Assembly (NCBI RefSeq): GCF_030518195.1
Contig: NZ_JAULSC010000005.1
Location: 62,001-126,000 of the forward strand
Reading direction: 5' to 3'
Origin: Nocardioides cremeus
GTDB taxonomy: Bacteria; Actinomycetota; Actinomycetes; Propionibacteriales; Nocardioidaceae
Length of the DNA: 64,000 nt
Both the position numbers and the translations under genes were made by a program. Under the pieces are notes generated by a model. That model was given only the letters and a program-made list of their open reading frames with translations. It was not told the DNA's origin and ran no database searches. Positions 1 through 10,559 of the stretch are shown here, in pieces. Within the stretch, counting starts at the first letter, position 1; the number at the start of each line of letters is the position of its first letter.

Positions 1-1705
1 AGGTGTCGACCGCGACCGGGTCGGGGCCGACGTCGACGACCACGGCGCTGGCCTCGCCGGCCCGCAGCACCAGCGCGTCGCCCTGGCCGACGTCGCAGAC
101 GACCAGCACCCAGCCGGCCGGCGCGAAGGTCGTCGACGGCAGCCGCCCCACCACGGCCACGCCGGTCACCAGGCACATCGCGATCGTCGGCAGCGGACGC
201 TCCAGCAGCCGCGGCGCCAGCACCGCCAGGAGCAGGCTGAGCGCGGTGAGCACCGTCAGGGGGACGACGCCGGTGCCCCAGTCGACCGCCGCCGCGGGCA
301 GGGCGGCCCCGCGCTCGGCCACCGCCACGATCCAGCCCACGCACCAGGTGGCCACGGTGCCCAGCAGCCGGCCCACGGGTGGCGCGACCAGGCCCACCAG
401 TCCCCCGGCCAGCCCGACCACGGTGGCCGGGCCCACGACGGGCGCGGCCAGCAGGTTGGCGGCGACCGCGACCAGGCTGACCTGGCCCGAGATGCCGGCC
501 ACGACGGGGGTGCAGGCCAGCTGGGCGGCCGCGGGCACGGCGACCGCCTCCGCCAGCCAGCGCGGCATCCACCGAGCCATCGCGTCGCGCCAGCCCGGCG
601 CCAGCAGCATGATGCCGGCGGTGGCCAGCACCGACAGTGCGAAGCCCGCCGAGACCGCGAGCCCGGGCTGGACCAGCAGCAGACCGGTCACCGCGACGCC
701 CAGGGTGCGGGGCCCGCGGCGGGCCCCGTCGGTGCCCAGGGCCACCAGCGCCACCGAGCCCATCACCGCCGCGCGCAGCACGCTGGGCTCGGTGCGGGCC
801 AGCAGCACGAACCCGACGATGCCCGCCGCACCCACCAGCAGCAGCCAGCGCCCGCGCACGCCGGCGCCCCGTGCGAGCCACAGCAGGCTGCCGACCACCA
901 GGGTCAGGTTGGTGCCGCTGACGGCGAGCAGGTGGGTCAGGCCGGTGGCCCGGAAGTCGTCGGCCACCGCTGGGTCGAGGCCCACGTCGTCGCCGTCGAC
1001 CAGGGCCGGCACCAGCACCCGCTCGGGGGCGGGTCGGTGTGCGACCGAGTCGCGCAGCGACTCGCGGACCGCACCGGCACCGCGCCACCACAGGTCGGGC
1101 GGGTCGCGCACCTGCGGGGCGCCGGTGGCGTCGAGGACCGCCGCCAGGTCGTCGCCGTCGGCGGGGCCCAGGCGGCCCTCGGCCACCACGGTGGAGCCCA
1201 GGGCCACGTCGGCCCACTCCGATGGGGCCAGCACGAGCACCGGTGCGCGCAGGGTGTGGGCGCTGCCCCGGCCCTCGACCTCGCGCACGGTCACCCGCAG
1301 CCACACGCCGTCGGCGTACGCGCCCTGGAGTGGGCGGGGGTCGGCGGTGACCGTGGCCACGACCCGCACCACCGCTCGCTGCCCGGCGAGGTCGGCGAGC
1401 GGCCCGCCCGACACCTGGTCGTGGCGCAACGACGTGCTCAGCCCGACCGCAAGCAGCACCAGCAGCAGCAGCGCGCCGGTCAGGGCCGCGCCCTGTCGAC
1501 CACGGGCACGCAGCAGCGCCACCCCCAGCCCGCCGCCGAGGCCGATGGTCGCCAGCGCGGCGACGGGGGCCAGGGCCCCGAGCAGTCCCCCGCTCCAGGC
1601 GGCCACGCCCACCAGCGTCATCCGCAGGTCGGCGGAGGCCCGCTCAGGCTCGGTGGGCTCGACGGGCTCCGTGGGCGCAGCGGCCTCGGCCCGCGCGGGC
1701 CTCAC
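1..1705 (-). CDS. comEC: ComEC/Rec2 family competence-type DNA channel protein (partial, C-terminus cut by window edge)
   Basis: Inner-membrane protein of the ComEC/Rec2 family, which in known systems forms the channel for single-stranded DNA uptake. I read it directly from the minus strand. A GTG at 1705 overlaps the comEA stop (GTGA arrangement) and opens a hydrophobic, multi-membrane reading frame. Near the left edge the frame encodes DVGQGDALVLRAGE followed by VVVDVGPDP, the signature of the C-terminal metallo-beta-lactamase-like domain. About 568 residues lie in the window, and the remaining C-terminus is missing. Coupling to comEA and the order leuS-degV-comEA-comEC match the usual actinobacterial arrangement. 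Natural competence is not established for most actinobacteria carrying these genes, so the role is inferred from the family. The identification is firm; the exact start is likely but not proven. Confidence 0.9.
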   Translation of the reverse strand, partial: MRPARAEAAAPTEPVEPTEPERASADLRMTLVGVAAWSGGLLGALAPVAALATIGLGGGLGVALLRARGRQGAALTGALLLLVLLAVGLSTSLRHDQVSGGPLADLAGQRAVVRVVATVTADPRPLQGAYADGVWLRVTVREVEGRGSAHTLRAPVLVLAPSEWADVALGSTVVAEGRLGPADGDDLAAVLDATGAPQVRDPPDLWWRGAGAVRESLRDSVAHRPAPERVLVPALVDGDDVGLDPAVADDFRATGLTHLLAVSGTNLTLVVGSLLWLARGAGVRGRWLLLVGAAGIVGFVLLARTEPSVLRAAVMGSVALVALGTDGARRGPRTLGVAVTGLLLVQPGLAVSAGFALSVLATAGIMLLAPGWRDAMARWMPRWLAEAVAVPAAAQLACTPVVAGISGQVSLVAVAANLLAAPVVGPATVVGLAGGLVGLVAPPVGRLLGTVATWCVGWIVAVAERGAALPAAAVDWGTGVVPLTVLTALSLLLAVLAPRLLERPLPTIAMCLVTGVAVVGRLPSTTFAPAGWVLVVCDVGQGDALVLRAGEASAVVVDVGPDPVAVDT

Positions 1706-2739
1706 ACCGTCACGAGCGGTGCCAGTTGGGCGAGGGTCGCCTCCCCGATGCCGTCGACCTCGAGCAGCTCCTCGACCGCGGTGAAGGCGCCGTGCTCGGT
1801 GCGCCAGGCCAGGATGGCCCCGGCGGTCACCGGCCCCACCTGGGGCAGCGTCTCGAGCAGGGCCTGGTCGGCGGTGTTGAGGTCGACCAGGGCAGCCCCC
1901 GGAGACCCCGGCGGCGCGGGCGGGACGCCGGCTGCCGGTGCCGCGACCGCCCCGGGCACCCCGACCAGCACCTGCTCGCCATCGACCAGGAGCCGCGCCA
2001 GGTTGAGCCCGGCCAGGTCGACCCCCGGGCGGGCACCGCCCGCGGCCTCGAGCGCGTCGACGACCCGGGAGCCCGCGGGCAGCACGGCGATGCCCGGCCG
2101 GCGGACCTTGCCGGCCACGTCGACGGTCACCTCGGTGCCCGGCTCGTCGGCACCGGCCGCCCCGACGACCCCGGCTGCTGCCGGTGCGGGCTCGGGCGGC
2201 ACCAGGTCGACCAGCGGCGTCTCCACCTCGGCGACGGTCTCGAGCCGTGGGCCGCTCGGCTCGGGGTCGGAGCGCACCACCCACCACGACGTCACAGCCA
2301 GCCCGGCGGCGACCAGCAGCGCCACGACGCCCAGGTGCGCCGAGGACAGCAGCGCCCGCCCCCGCAGGGTCGCCGGCACCAGGTCGTGGGCGGCGCCCAC
2401 CAGCTCGGGTCGCGGCCGCGCACGGCGGGCGGCGTGACGGCCGGGCACCGGGACCATCCCCGGGACCGGGCCAGAGACGGGCGGCGCCGCCGGTGCTGGC
2501 AGTGGCGGCAGGGGCGGGGGCGCCGGCAGTGCAGGCGTCGGCGGCCCGGCGAGCGGCCGGATGCGGGTGTGCGGCGCCCACCAGTCGTCGTCGGCGTCGG
2601 GGTCGGGCTCCTCCTCCTGCTGCGGCGGGGGCGATGGTGGTGGCGGTGGCGGCCGCACCGCCTCCAGCTCGGCGCTGAGCTGGGCCAGGCGGCGGGCCAC
2701 GGCCTCCTGGTGCTCGGGGCTGGGTCGTCGACTGCGCAT
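1702..2739 (-). CDS. comEA: ComEA family DNA-binding helix-hairpin-helix protein
   Basis: Membrane-anchored DNA-binding protein of the competence family, 345 residues. The N-terminal third is a proline-rich, low-complexity cytoplasmic stretch. One transmembrane helix follows (HLGVVALLVAAGLAVTSWWV), then an SLBB-type domain (EVTVDVAGKVRRPG...VVDALEAAGG), an Ala/Pro linker, and a C-terminal double helix-hairpin-helix (LVDLNTADQALLETLPQVG ... VDGIGEATLAQLAP). This is the standard ComEA architecture, although the proline-rich N-terminus is long. The start is supported by a TAGGTT -10 box at 2746-2751, six bases before the ATG, which suggests a leaderless transcript. The stop overlaps the comEC start by four bases, so the two are translationally coupled. 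Confidence 0.92.
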   Translation of the reverse strand: MRSRRPSPEHQEAVARRLAQLSAELEAVRPPPPPPSPPPQQEEEPDPDADDDWWAPHTRIRPLAGPPTPALPAPPPLPPLPAPAAPPVSGPVPGMVPVPGRHAARRARPRPELVGAAHDLVPATLRGRALLSSAHLGVVALLVAAGLAVTSWWVVRSDPEPSGPRLETVAEVETPLVDLVPPEPAPAAAGVVGAAGADEPGTEVTVDVAGKVRRPGIAVLPAGSRVVDALEAAGGARPGVDLAGLNLARLLVDGEQVLVGVPGAVAAPAAGVPPAPPGSPGAALVDLNTADQALLETLPQVGPVTAGAILAWRTEHGAFTAVEELLEVDGIGEATLAQLAPLVTV

Positions 2740-2745
2740 GCGGGC

Positions 2746-2751
2746 AACCTA
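2746..2751 (-). promoter_or_regulatory. -10 element of a leaderless comEA promoter
   Basis: On the minus strand TAGGTT is followed by six bases (GCCCGC) and then the comEA ATG. No Shine-Dalgarno sequence is present. This is the layout expected for actinobacterial leaderless mRNAs that start at the A of the start codon. The promoter lies just outside the palindromic repeat array. Confidence 0.55.
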
Positions 2752-2889
2752 GGAAGCCGACCCCCGCCGCATCGACCACCGGACGCCGGCCTGTGCACGA
2801 CGCCCTGCCGGACCCGCCCTGTGGACACCATGTGGCACACCGAGCGCCGAGCCGGCCGGTTCACACCAGCCGGGTCGCAAGCCGAGCCG

Positions 2890-3657
2890 TTGGTCGAGCA
2901 GCGAGGGCCGAAGGCTCGAGCGACGCCGAGACCCCGCCACCACCCGGCGTACGGCAAGCACGTCGCTCACCCGGTCTCGACGACGCTCCTCGCTGGCGCT
3001 CGTCACTGCTCGACCAACGGAGCGCACCGCCGTTGGTCGAGCAGCGAGGGCCGAAGGCTCGAGCGACGCCGAGACCCCGCCACCACCCGGCGTACGGCGA
3101 GCACGTCACTCACCGGGTCTCGGCGACGCTCCTCGCTGGCGCTCGTCACTGCTCGACCAACGAAAGGCCCCACCGTTGGTCGAGCAGCGAGGGCCGAAGG
3201 CTCGAGCGACGCCGAGACCCCCGCAACCACCCGACGTACGGCACGTAGGCACCTCACCCGGTCTCGGCGACGCTCCTCGCTGGCGCTCGTCACTGCTCGA
3301 CCAACGACAGGGCCGCACCGTTGGTCGAGCAGCGAGGACCGAAGGCTCGAGCGACGCCGAGACCCCCGCAACCACCCGGCGTACGGCGAGCGCGTCACTC
3401 ACCGGGTCTCGGCAACGCTCCTCGCTGGCGCTCGTCACTGCTCGACCAACGAAAGGCCCCACCGTTGGTCGAGCAGCGAGGGCCGAAGGCTCGAGCGACG
3501 CCGAGACCCCCGCCACCACCCGACGTACGGCACGTAGGCACCTCACCCGGTCTCGGCGACGCTCCTCGCTGGCGCTCGTCACTGCTCGACCAACGACAGG
3601 GCCGCACCGTTGGTCGAGCAGCGAGGACCGAAGGCTCGAGCGACGCCGAGACCCCCG
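2890..3657. repeat. Tandem array of ~144-bp palindromic repeats (six left arms, five right arms)
   Basis: The gene-free stretch between comEA and degV is almost entirely repeat. Left arms begin TTGGTCGAGCAGCGAGG at about 2890, 3033, 3176, 3321, 3465 and 3610, a period of 143-145 bp. Each left arm ends CGCCGAGACCC. After a ~35-base variable loop containing a GTACGGC core, a right arm follows: GGGTCTCGGCG ... CTGCTCGACCAACG. The arm ends pair perfectly (TTGGTCGAGCAG with CTGCTCGACCAA; CGCCGAGACCC with GGGTCTCGGCG), with an imperfect middle. Units alternate in two versions, so 3176-3464 is repeated nearly exactly from 3465, a 289-bp dimer duplication. The last arm stops a few bases before the degV stop codon. 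The same family occurs at 38492-38683 and 39120-39392. All open frames here are artefacts of the repeats. Confidence 0.93.
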
Positions 3658-3662
3658 GGCGG

Positions 3663-4544
3663 TCAGGGGTGGAGGGGGGCGACGCAGACCGCGATCATGC
3701 CGGGGCCGACGTGGGCGCCCAGCACCGCGCCGAGCTCGCCGCACCACAGCTCCCGGCCGCCGAGCTGGTCGGCGAGCCGCTCGCGCAGGTGGTCGGCCAG
3801 CACCTCGGCGCGCTCGGGGTTGGCCAGGTGCGCGACGTACACGTCGACCTGCGCCTCGCCGGCCGCCTCGACGGCCAGCTCCTCGAGCCGGGCCAGTGCG
3901 CGGGCGGAGGTGCGCACCCGCTCCAGCGAGTCGACCCGGCCCTCGTCGATGCGCAGCAGCGGCTTGACCGCCAGCGCCCCACCGAGCAGCGCCGCGGCCG
4001 CGCCGATGCGCCCACCGCGACGCAGGTACTCGAGGGTGTCGACGTAGAACAGCGAGGCCGTGGCCTCGGCGCGCGCCCGCGCGGCGTCGGCGGCCTCCTG
4101 TGCCGAGCCGCCGGCGGCCGCGACGCGCGCGGCGGCCAGGGCGGCGTACCCGGTGCCGATGCCGACCTGGCGGGTGTCGACGCAGACGACGGGCAGCGGC
4201 GCCTCGCGGGCCGCGAGCTGGGCGGACTCGTAGGTGCCGCTCATCTCGCCCGACAGGTGCACCGACACGACGGCGCTCGCGCCCTCGGCGTGCGCCCGCT
4301 CGTAGGCCTCGAGCATCACCGCCGGCGAGGGCCGCGACGTCGAGACGGGGGTGTACTCGCGCAGCGCCTGCGCGACCCGGTCGGGCGTCGCGCCCTCGGA
4401 GCCCTCGTCGAGCACCTGGGCGCCGATCACCACCTGCAGCGGCACGACGACCAGTCCGTGCTCGGCCACCGCCTCGGGAGGCAGGCTGGCGGTGGAGTCG
4501 GTGACGACGACGACCGGCCCCTCGCCGGCTGCGGGCTTGCTCAC
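3663..4544 (-). CDS. DegV family fatty-acid-binding protein
   Basis: DegV-family protein of 293 residues. Characterised members (FakB type) bind a fatty acid for phosphorylation by a DhaK-like kinase; others are of unknown role. Visible family features are VVTDSTASLPPEA at the N-terminus, the TSRPSP segment, SGEMSGTYESAQLAA, DTRQVGIGTGYAAL, and YLRRGGRIGAAAALLG followed by a KPLL(R)I strand. The length is typical. It lies 12 bases downstream of leuS on the same strand and probably shares its transcript. The 3' end abuts the last arm of the palindromic repeat array, which may act as its terminator. No fakA partner is visible in this window, so substrate and partner remain unknown. Confidence 0.9.
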   Translation of the reverse strand: MSKPAAGEGPVVVVTDSTASLPPEAVAEHGLVVVPLQVVIGAQVLDEGSEGATPDRVAQALREYTPVSTSRPSPAVMLEAYERAHAEGASAVVSVHLSGEMSGTYESAQLAAREAPLPVVCVDTRQVGIGTGYAALAAARVAAAGGSAQEAADAARARAEATASLFYVDTLEYLRRGGRIGAAAALLGGALAVKPLLRIDEGRVDSLERVRTSARALARLEELAVEAAGEAQVDVYVAHLANPERAEVLADHLRERLADQLGGRELWCGELGAVLGAHVGPGMIAVCVAPLHP

Positions 4545-4556
4545 GCCGTCACCCTG

Positions 4557-7064
<2,508 letters not shown>

Positions 7065-7119
7065 CTGGGTCTCTCTCACGTCTGGTGGCCGGCGTGTGGC
7101 CGCCGCTGGTCCGGGGCAC

Positions 7120-7143
7120 AAAAAAACCCCTCGTGGCGAGGGG
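7120..7143 (-). terminator. Intrinsic terminator in the leuS leader (attenuator)
   Basis: On the minus strand CCCCTCG-CCA-CGAGGGG forms a seven-base-pair GC stem with a three-base loop, followed directly by seven T residues. It lies between the leader peptide stop and the leuS start, 56 bases before the leuS ATG. It must therefore be bypassed for leuS to be transcribed from the leader promoter. A clean T-run is rare in this GC-rich window, which makes the call strong. Confidence 0.85.
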
Positions 7144-7174
7144 CAGCCGCGTCGAGTCGTCGTCGACGCGGCTA
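7144..7174 (-). promoter_or_regulatory. Stem-loop between leader peptide stop and terminator
   Basis: AGCCGCGTCGA and TCGACGCGGCT (minus strand, 7173-7163 and 7155-7145) pair over eleven bases with a CGACGAC loop. The 5' arm begins inside the TAG stop codon of the leader peptide, where a ribosome stalled at the Leu codons or at the stop would mask it. The hairpin ends one base before the terminator stem. I could not find an obvious anti-terminator pairing by eye. Confidence 0.6.
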
Positions 7175-7198
7175 GGCAAGGAGCAGGGCGTGCTGCAT
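7172..7198 (-). CDS. leuS leader peptide MQHALLLA
   Basis: Eight-residue open frame ATG CAG CAC GCC CTG CTC CTT GCC TAG, with three consecutive Leu codons of three different types. A TAGACT -10 box ends six bases before the ATG, so the peptide should be translated from a leaderless mRNA. The frame is followed by an eleven-pair stem-loop and a T-run terminator before leuS. This is the classic layout of ribosome-mediated attenuation: shortage of charged tRNA-Leu would stall the ribosome and allow read-through into leuS. The peptide itself presumably has no function beyond sensing. Supported by sequence layout only. Confidence 0.72.
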   Translation of the reverse strand: MQHALLLA

Positions 7199-7210
7199 GG
7201 GGGCAGTCTA
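7199..7210 (-). promoter_or_regulatory. -10 region of the leuS leader promoter
   Basis: TAGACT (7210-7205, minus strand) followed by GCCCCC and then the leader ATG. The spacing predicts transcription starting at the A of the leader peptide start codon. A weak -35 candidate (TTCCAC) lies 18 bases upstream, inside the loop of the phoX terminator hairpin. Confidence 0.55.
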
Positions 7211-7213
7211 GCG

Positions 7214-7250
7214 CCCGCCGCCCGGCAGGTGGAACCAGCCGGGCGGCGGG
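7214..7250 (-). terminator. Hairpin terminator after phoX
   Basis: Thirteen perfect base pairs (CCCGCCGCCCGGC with GCCGGGCGGCGGG) around an eleven-base loop, starting about 28 bases after the phoX stop. No T-run follows. It separates phoX from the leuS leader promoter on the same strand. Confidence 0.6.
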
Positions 7251-7277
7251 GTGGACCGCTGAGGTGCTGCCGGGGGG

Positions 7278-9413
7278 TCAGCGGTCCCGGAAGGCGACGA
7301 CGACCGAGGGCCGCGGGAAGTCGTCGCTGTGCGGCCAGGTGGAGGCCTGGTCCTCGAAGGTGGCGCCGTCGACCTCGCCGGGGTGCTGCACGGCCACCCA
7401 CAGCGAGCGGTTGTCGTCGGCGACGAGCGGCCCGCAGGCCTCGGCACCGCGCGGGACGGTGAGGAACTGGGTGACCCTGCCACGCTCGGCACCGGTGACC
7501 GGCACCCGGAAGACACCGTCGTTGGAGCCCAGGGCGTTGCCGTCGGTGGAGATCCACAGGTTCCCGCGGTCGTCGAAGGCGACGTTGTCGGGGCACGAGA
7601 TCGGGCTGACCTGGGACTTGTCGAAGCCGGCGAAGTAGGTCTCCGGGGCCTCGGGGTCGCCACAGACCAGCATCAGGTCCCAGGTGAAGGTGCCCGCGCC
7701 GTGGTCGGAGCCGGCCGGGGTCATCTCCAGCACGTAGCCGTTGCGGTTGCCGGCGGCCGGGGTGAGCGGCGCCCCGATCGAGGAGCGCACCATCGAGGAG
7801 GTCAGCGGGTTCGCCTCGTCGGGCTGGAACGTCGAGCCGCGCTGGGAGTTGTTGGTCAGCGCGGCGTAGACCTTGCCGTTGACCGGGTTGGGCTCGACGT
7901 CCTCGGGCCGGTCCATCCGGGTCGGGGCCAGCTTGTCGGCGGCCAGCCGGGTGAAGAGCAGCACGTCGGCGACGCTCATGCCGGGCACGAACGACGTGGT
8001 CTCGTCGCAGAGGGGCAGCCACTCGCCGGTGCCGTCGTACTGGCCGTCCTCGGTGCCGTCACCGACCAGCTTGGCGACGTAGAGGGTGCCGGCGGTGAGC
8101 AGCGTCTTGTTGTGGCGACGCGCCCTGGCGGAGGGGCCGGTGCGCATCGAGTCGCGCGAGACGAACTTGTAGAGGTAGTCGCCGCGCTCGTCGTCGCCCA
8201 TGTAGGCCACGGCTCGACCGTCGCGGGTCAGCGCGACGTTGGCGCCCTCGTGCTTGAAGCGGCCCAGCATCGTGTGCTTGACCGGCGCCTCGTCGGGCTC
8301 GTAGGGGTCGAGCTCGACGACCCAGCCGAAGCGGTGCGGCTCGTGCGGCTCGGCGGCCAGGTCGAAGCGCGGGTCGACGGCGCTCCAGCCGCGGCCCGAG
8401 CCGGTGATGCCGTAGCGGGCGTAGGCGTCGGTGTAGCGCTGGTCGAGCTGCTCGCCGGAGGGCAGGTCGAAGTACTGGTTGAAGTTCTCCTCGCCCGAGA
8501 GCACCGTGCCCCACGGGGTGGTGCCGCCGGCGCAGTTGTTGAGGGTGCCGAGCACGGTGGTGCCGCTGGGGTCGGCGCTGGTGCGCAGCCGCTCGTCGCC
8601 GGCGGCGGGGCCGTCGAGGACGAAGGCGGTGTCGATGTGGACCCGGCGGTTGTGGCGGGTCTTCTTGAGGCTCTTCACGCGGCGCCACGACCCGGCGCGG
8701 GAGCCGCGGCGGATCTCCACGACCGACATGCCGTGGTTGGCCATCGCGATGGCGGTGATCTCGGTGTCGCTGTAGACCCCGGCCGGGAACATCAGCGCCT
8801 CGTCGGTGTACTCGTGGTTGACCACGAGCAGCGAGCGGTCCTTGCGGTCACGCTTGGCGTCGCGCAGCGGGAGCACCCCGACGTAGTCGCAGTTGTAGCC
8901 GAACTGCTGCTTGGCGGCCTCGGGGCTCTGGCGGCGCACGTCGAACGCGGGTGCGCCGGCCACGACCCCGTCGCCCCAGCGGATGACCACGTCGTGGTCG
9001 AAGCCGGAGGGGGTCACGACCGCGTCGCGGCGGTTGGGTCGCACCGGCGTGAACGCGGCGGTCGCGAGGTCGCCCGAGACCGGGCGGGCGGTGGTGGGGC
9101 CGGTGGGGTCGGCGGCGGCGGGCGCCACGGCGGCGGCGGCCAGGGTGCCGCCGAGCACCATCACGCCGGAGCCGGCGGCGGCGCCCTTGAGCACCGAGCG
9201 GCGGGCCACTGCCTTGGCGATCTCGTCCTGCACGTGGCCGTGGCCGGTGCGGTTGGGCTCGGGGTGGTCGCAGGCGTTGCCGCAGCGGTACTGGCAGGTC
9301 ATGAAGCTGCGGCCGCCGTGGCGGGTGCCGGTGGGGGTGAGCGGCAGCAGCGTGCGGCCGGCCGGGGCGGTGATGCCCTGGGAGGCGACGGGGCGAGCGG
9401 GGGTGCAGGTCAT
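7278..9413 (-). CDS. phoX: PhoX family alkaline phosphatase, Tat-exported
   Basis: Secreted phosphatase of the PhoX/DUF839 family, 711 residues. Characterised PhoX enzymes are Ca/Fe-dependent phosphomonoesterases that release phosphate outside the cell. A Tat motif ARRSVLKGAAAG at about residues 70-80 precedes a hydrophobic stretch and an AAAVAPAAA-type cleavage region. The long segment before the twin arginine, with CQYRCGNACDHPEPN, is usual for this family. The body has NHEYTDEALMFP, LNNCAGGTTPWGTVLSGEENFNQYF and GNLWISTDGN, all typical PhoX segments. The ATG at 9413 has AGGAG nine bases upstream. It stands alone between an AraC gene and leuS. Phosphate control (PhoP box) is expected from the family but I did not identify a box. 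Confidence 0.9.
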   Translation of the reverse strand: MTCTPARPVASQGITAPAGRTLLPLTPTGTRHGGRSFMTCQYRCGNACDHPEPNRTGHGHVQDEIAKAVARRSVLKGAAAGSGVMVLGGTLAAAAVAPAAADPTGPTTARPVSGDLATAAFTPVRPNRRDAVVTPSGFDHDVVIRWGDGVVAGAPAFDVRRQSPEAAKQQFGYNCDYVGVLPLRDAKRDRKDRSLLVVNHEYTDEALMFPAGVYSDTEITAIAMANHGMSVVEIRRGSRAGSWRRVKSLKKTRHNRRVHIDTAFVLDGPAAGDERLRTSADPSGTTVLGTLNNCAGGTTPWGTVLSGEENFNQYFDLPSGEQLDQRYTDAYARYGITGSGRGWSAVDPRFDLAAEPHEPHRFGWVVELDPYEPDEAPVKHTMLGRFKHEGANVALTRDGRAVAYMGDDERGDYLYKFVSRDSMRTGPSARARRHNKTLLTAGTLYVAKLVGDGTEDGQYDGTGEWLPLCDETTSFVPGMSVADVLLFTRLAADKLAPTRMDRPEDVEPNPVNGKVYAALTNNSQRGSTFQPDEANPLTSSMVRSSIGAPLTPAAGNRNGYVLEMTPAGSDHGAGTFTWDLMLVCGDPEAPETYFAGFDKSQVSPISCPDNVAFDDRGNLWISTDGNALGSNDGVFRVPVTGAERGRVTQFLTVPRGAEACGPLVADDNRSLWVAVQHPGEVDGATFEDQASTWPHSDDFPRPSVVVAFRDR

Positions 9414-9456
9414 GGCGGGTGGCTCCTGGGGCGAGGGGTCCTGTGCGCCAGCGAAC

Positions 9457-10497
9457 CTAGGGACGCTGCGGGAGCCCCGCGCGACGGTGCGGTGACGCGT
9501 CGCCGTCGGCCCGGTGAACGCCGGGTGCCGCGCCGCGACGCGCGGCGCTGGGCGGCCCGCCGGTCCAGCTGCGGTGGGCGTGCACCAGCGCCGCGGGCTC
9601 GGCGTACCCCAGTCGGGCGGCGACGTCGGCGACCGGCAGGCCGGCGCGCAGCAGGTCGGCGGCGAGCGAGCGGCGTACCTCGTCGAGCAGGGCGCGGTAC
9701 GACGTGCCGGCGGCCACGAGCTGGCGGCGCAGGGTCCGGTCGGTGCGGCCCAGGGCCGCGGCCACGACCGGCATCGGGGCGCCGTCGGCCAGGCGCTGGG
9801 TGATCAGCACCCGCACCTGCTGCGGCAGCCCGGAGGCGCTGCGCCGGTCGGCGGCCAGGTCGCGGCACACCGCCTCCGCGAGCGCGCGTCGGCGCTCGTC
9901 GCCGCTGGCCAGCGGCCGGTCGAGCTCGGTGGCGGCGAAGCGCAGCACCGCCCGCCGGGGCCCCAGCTCGAGGTGCGCGCCGACGCCGCCGGGCAGCAGC
10001 GAGTCGAGCACGGTGCGCACGGCGGTCGCGTCACGCGCCACCAGGAAGGCCCGCACGTCGTCGGGCAGCGCGCTGCCGTCGAGCTCGGCGACCACGTCGT
10101 CGCCGACGACCTCGACGCGCGGCACCACGAAGGCGTAGCTGAGGTCGAAGAAGCGCAGCGCCACCGTCACCACGTCGAGCAGCGTGCGGCTGGTCATCAG
10201 CGCGAAGCCCAGCGCCCCGAAGGTGCCGACGTCGTACGCCGCCCCGACGGCGGCGCCCGCGTCGGGGGCCCGCTGGCGCAGCGCGCGCACAACTCGCAGC
10301 TCCTGCGCGGCGGTCACCTCGCGCACCCCGCCCGGCCCGAGGTCGTCCAGCCGCAGCCCGGTGCCGACCAGCAGCGCGGCCGGGTCGTGGCCGCGGGCAC
10401 CGGCCCAGCGCAGCAGGTGGCGCACCCCGTCGGCCGAGCGCGGCACGTCGGCGTCGGGCGCCTGCACGGGAGGGAGCGGCCGGGACATGTCCGCCAT
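9457..10497 (-). CDS. AraC family transcriptional regulator
   Basis: Regulator of about 346 residues. The N-terminal two thirds match the arabinose-binding-like domain common in AraC/OruR-type regulators (GVRHLLRWAGARGHDPAALLVGTGL; YDVGTFGALGFALMTSRTLLDVV; FFDLSYAFVVP). The C-terminal third is an AraC helix-turn-helix pair (MPVVAAALGRTDRTLRRQLVAAGTSYRALL; VADVAARLGYAEPAALVHAHRSWTG). I prefer the ATG at 10497 because AAGAGAG lies six bases upstream; a TTG at 10503 and an ATG at 10488 are alternatives. It is divergent from the flavin monooxygenase gene with about 60 bases between, so it is probably its regulator. The inducer is unknown. Confidence 0.87.
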   Translation of the reverse strand: MADMSRPLPPVQAPDADVPRSADGVRHLLRWAGARGHDPAALLVGTGLRLDDLGPGGVREVTAAQELRVVRALRQRAPDAGAAVGAAYDVGTFGALGFALMTSRTLLDVVTVALRFFDLSYAFVVPRVEVVGDDVVAELDGSALPDDVRAFLVARDATAVRTVLDSLLPGGVGAHLELGPRRAVLRFAATELDRPLASGDERRRALAEAVCRDLAADRRSASGLPQQVRVLITQRLADGAPMPVVAAALGRTDRTLRRQLVAAGTSYRALLDEVRRSLAADLLRAGLPVADVAARLGYAEPAALVHAHRSWTGGPPSAARRGAAPGVHRADGDASPHRRAGLPQRP

Positions 10498-10559
10498 TGT
10501 CAACTCTCTTGGCGAGCGGGCCTCCCCCGGTGCCGCCCGCCGGGCCTAGCGTCCGGGAC

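Noticed and set aside
3..1784. 593-residue Ser/Thr/Arg-rich plus-strand frame
   Set aside because: Antisense of comEC; the minus frame encodes clear ComEC motifs.
2890..3657. CRISPR-like regular repeats
   Set aside because: The units are 143-145 bp with long palindromic arms and near-identical loops, not short direct repeats with unique spacers, and no cas genes are present.
7120..7280. T-box riboswitch ahead of leuS
   Set aside because: The leader is only about 135 bases and lacks the T-box consensus and specifier stem; the leader-peptide layout explains it better.
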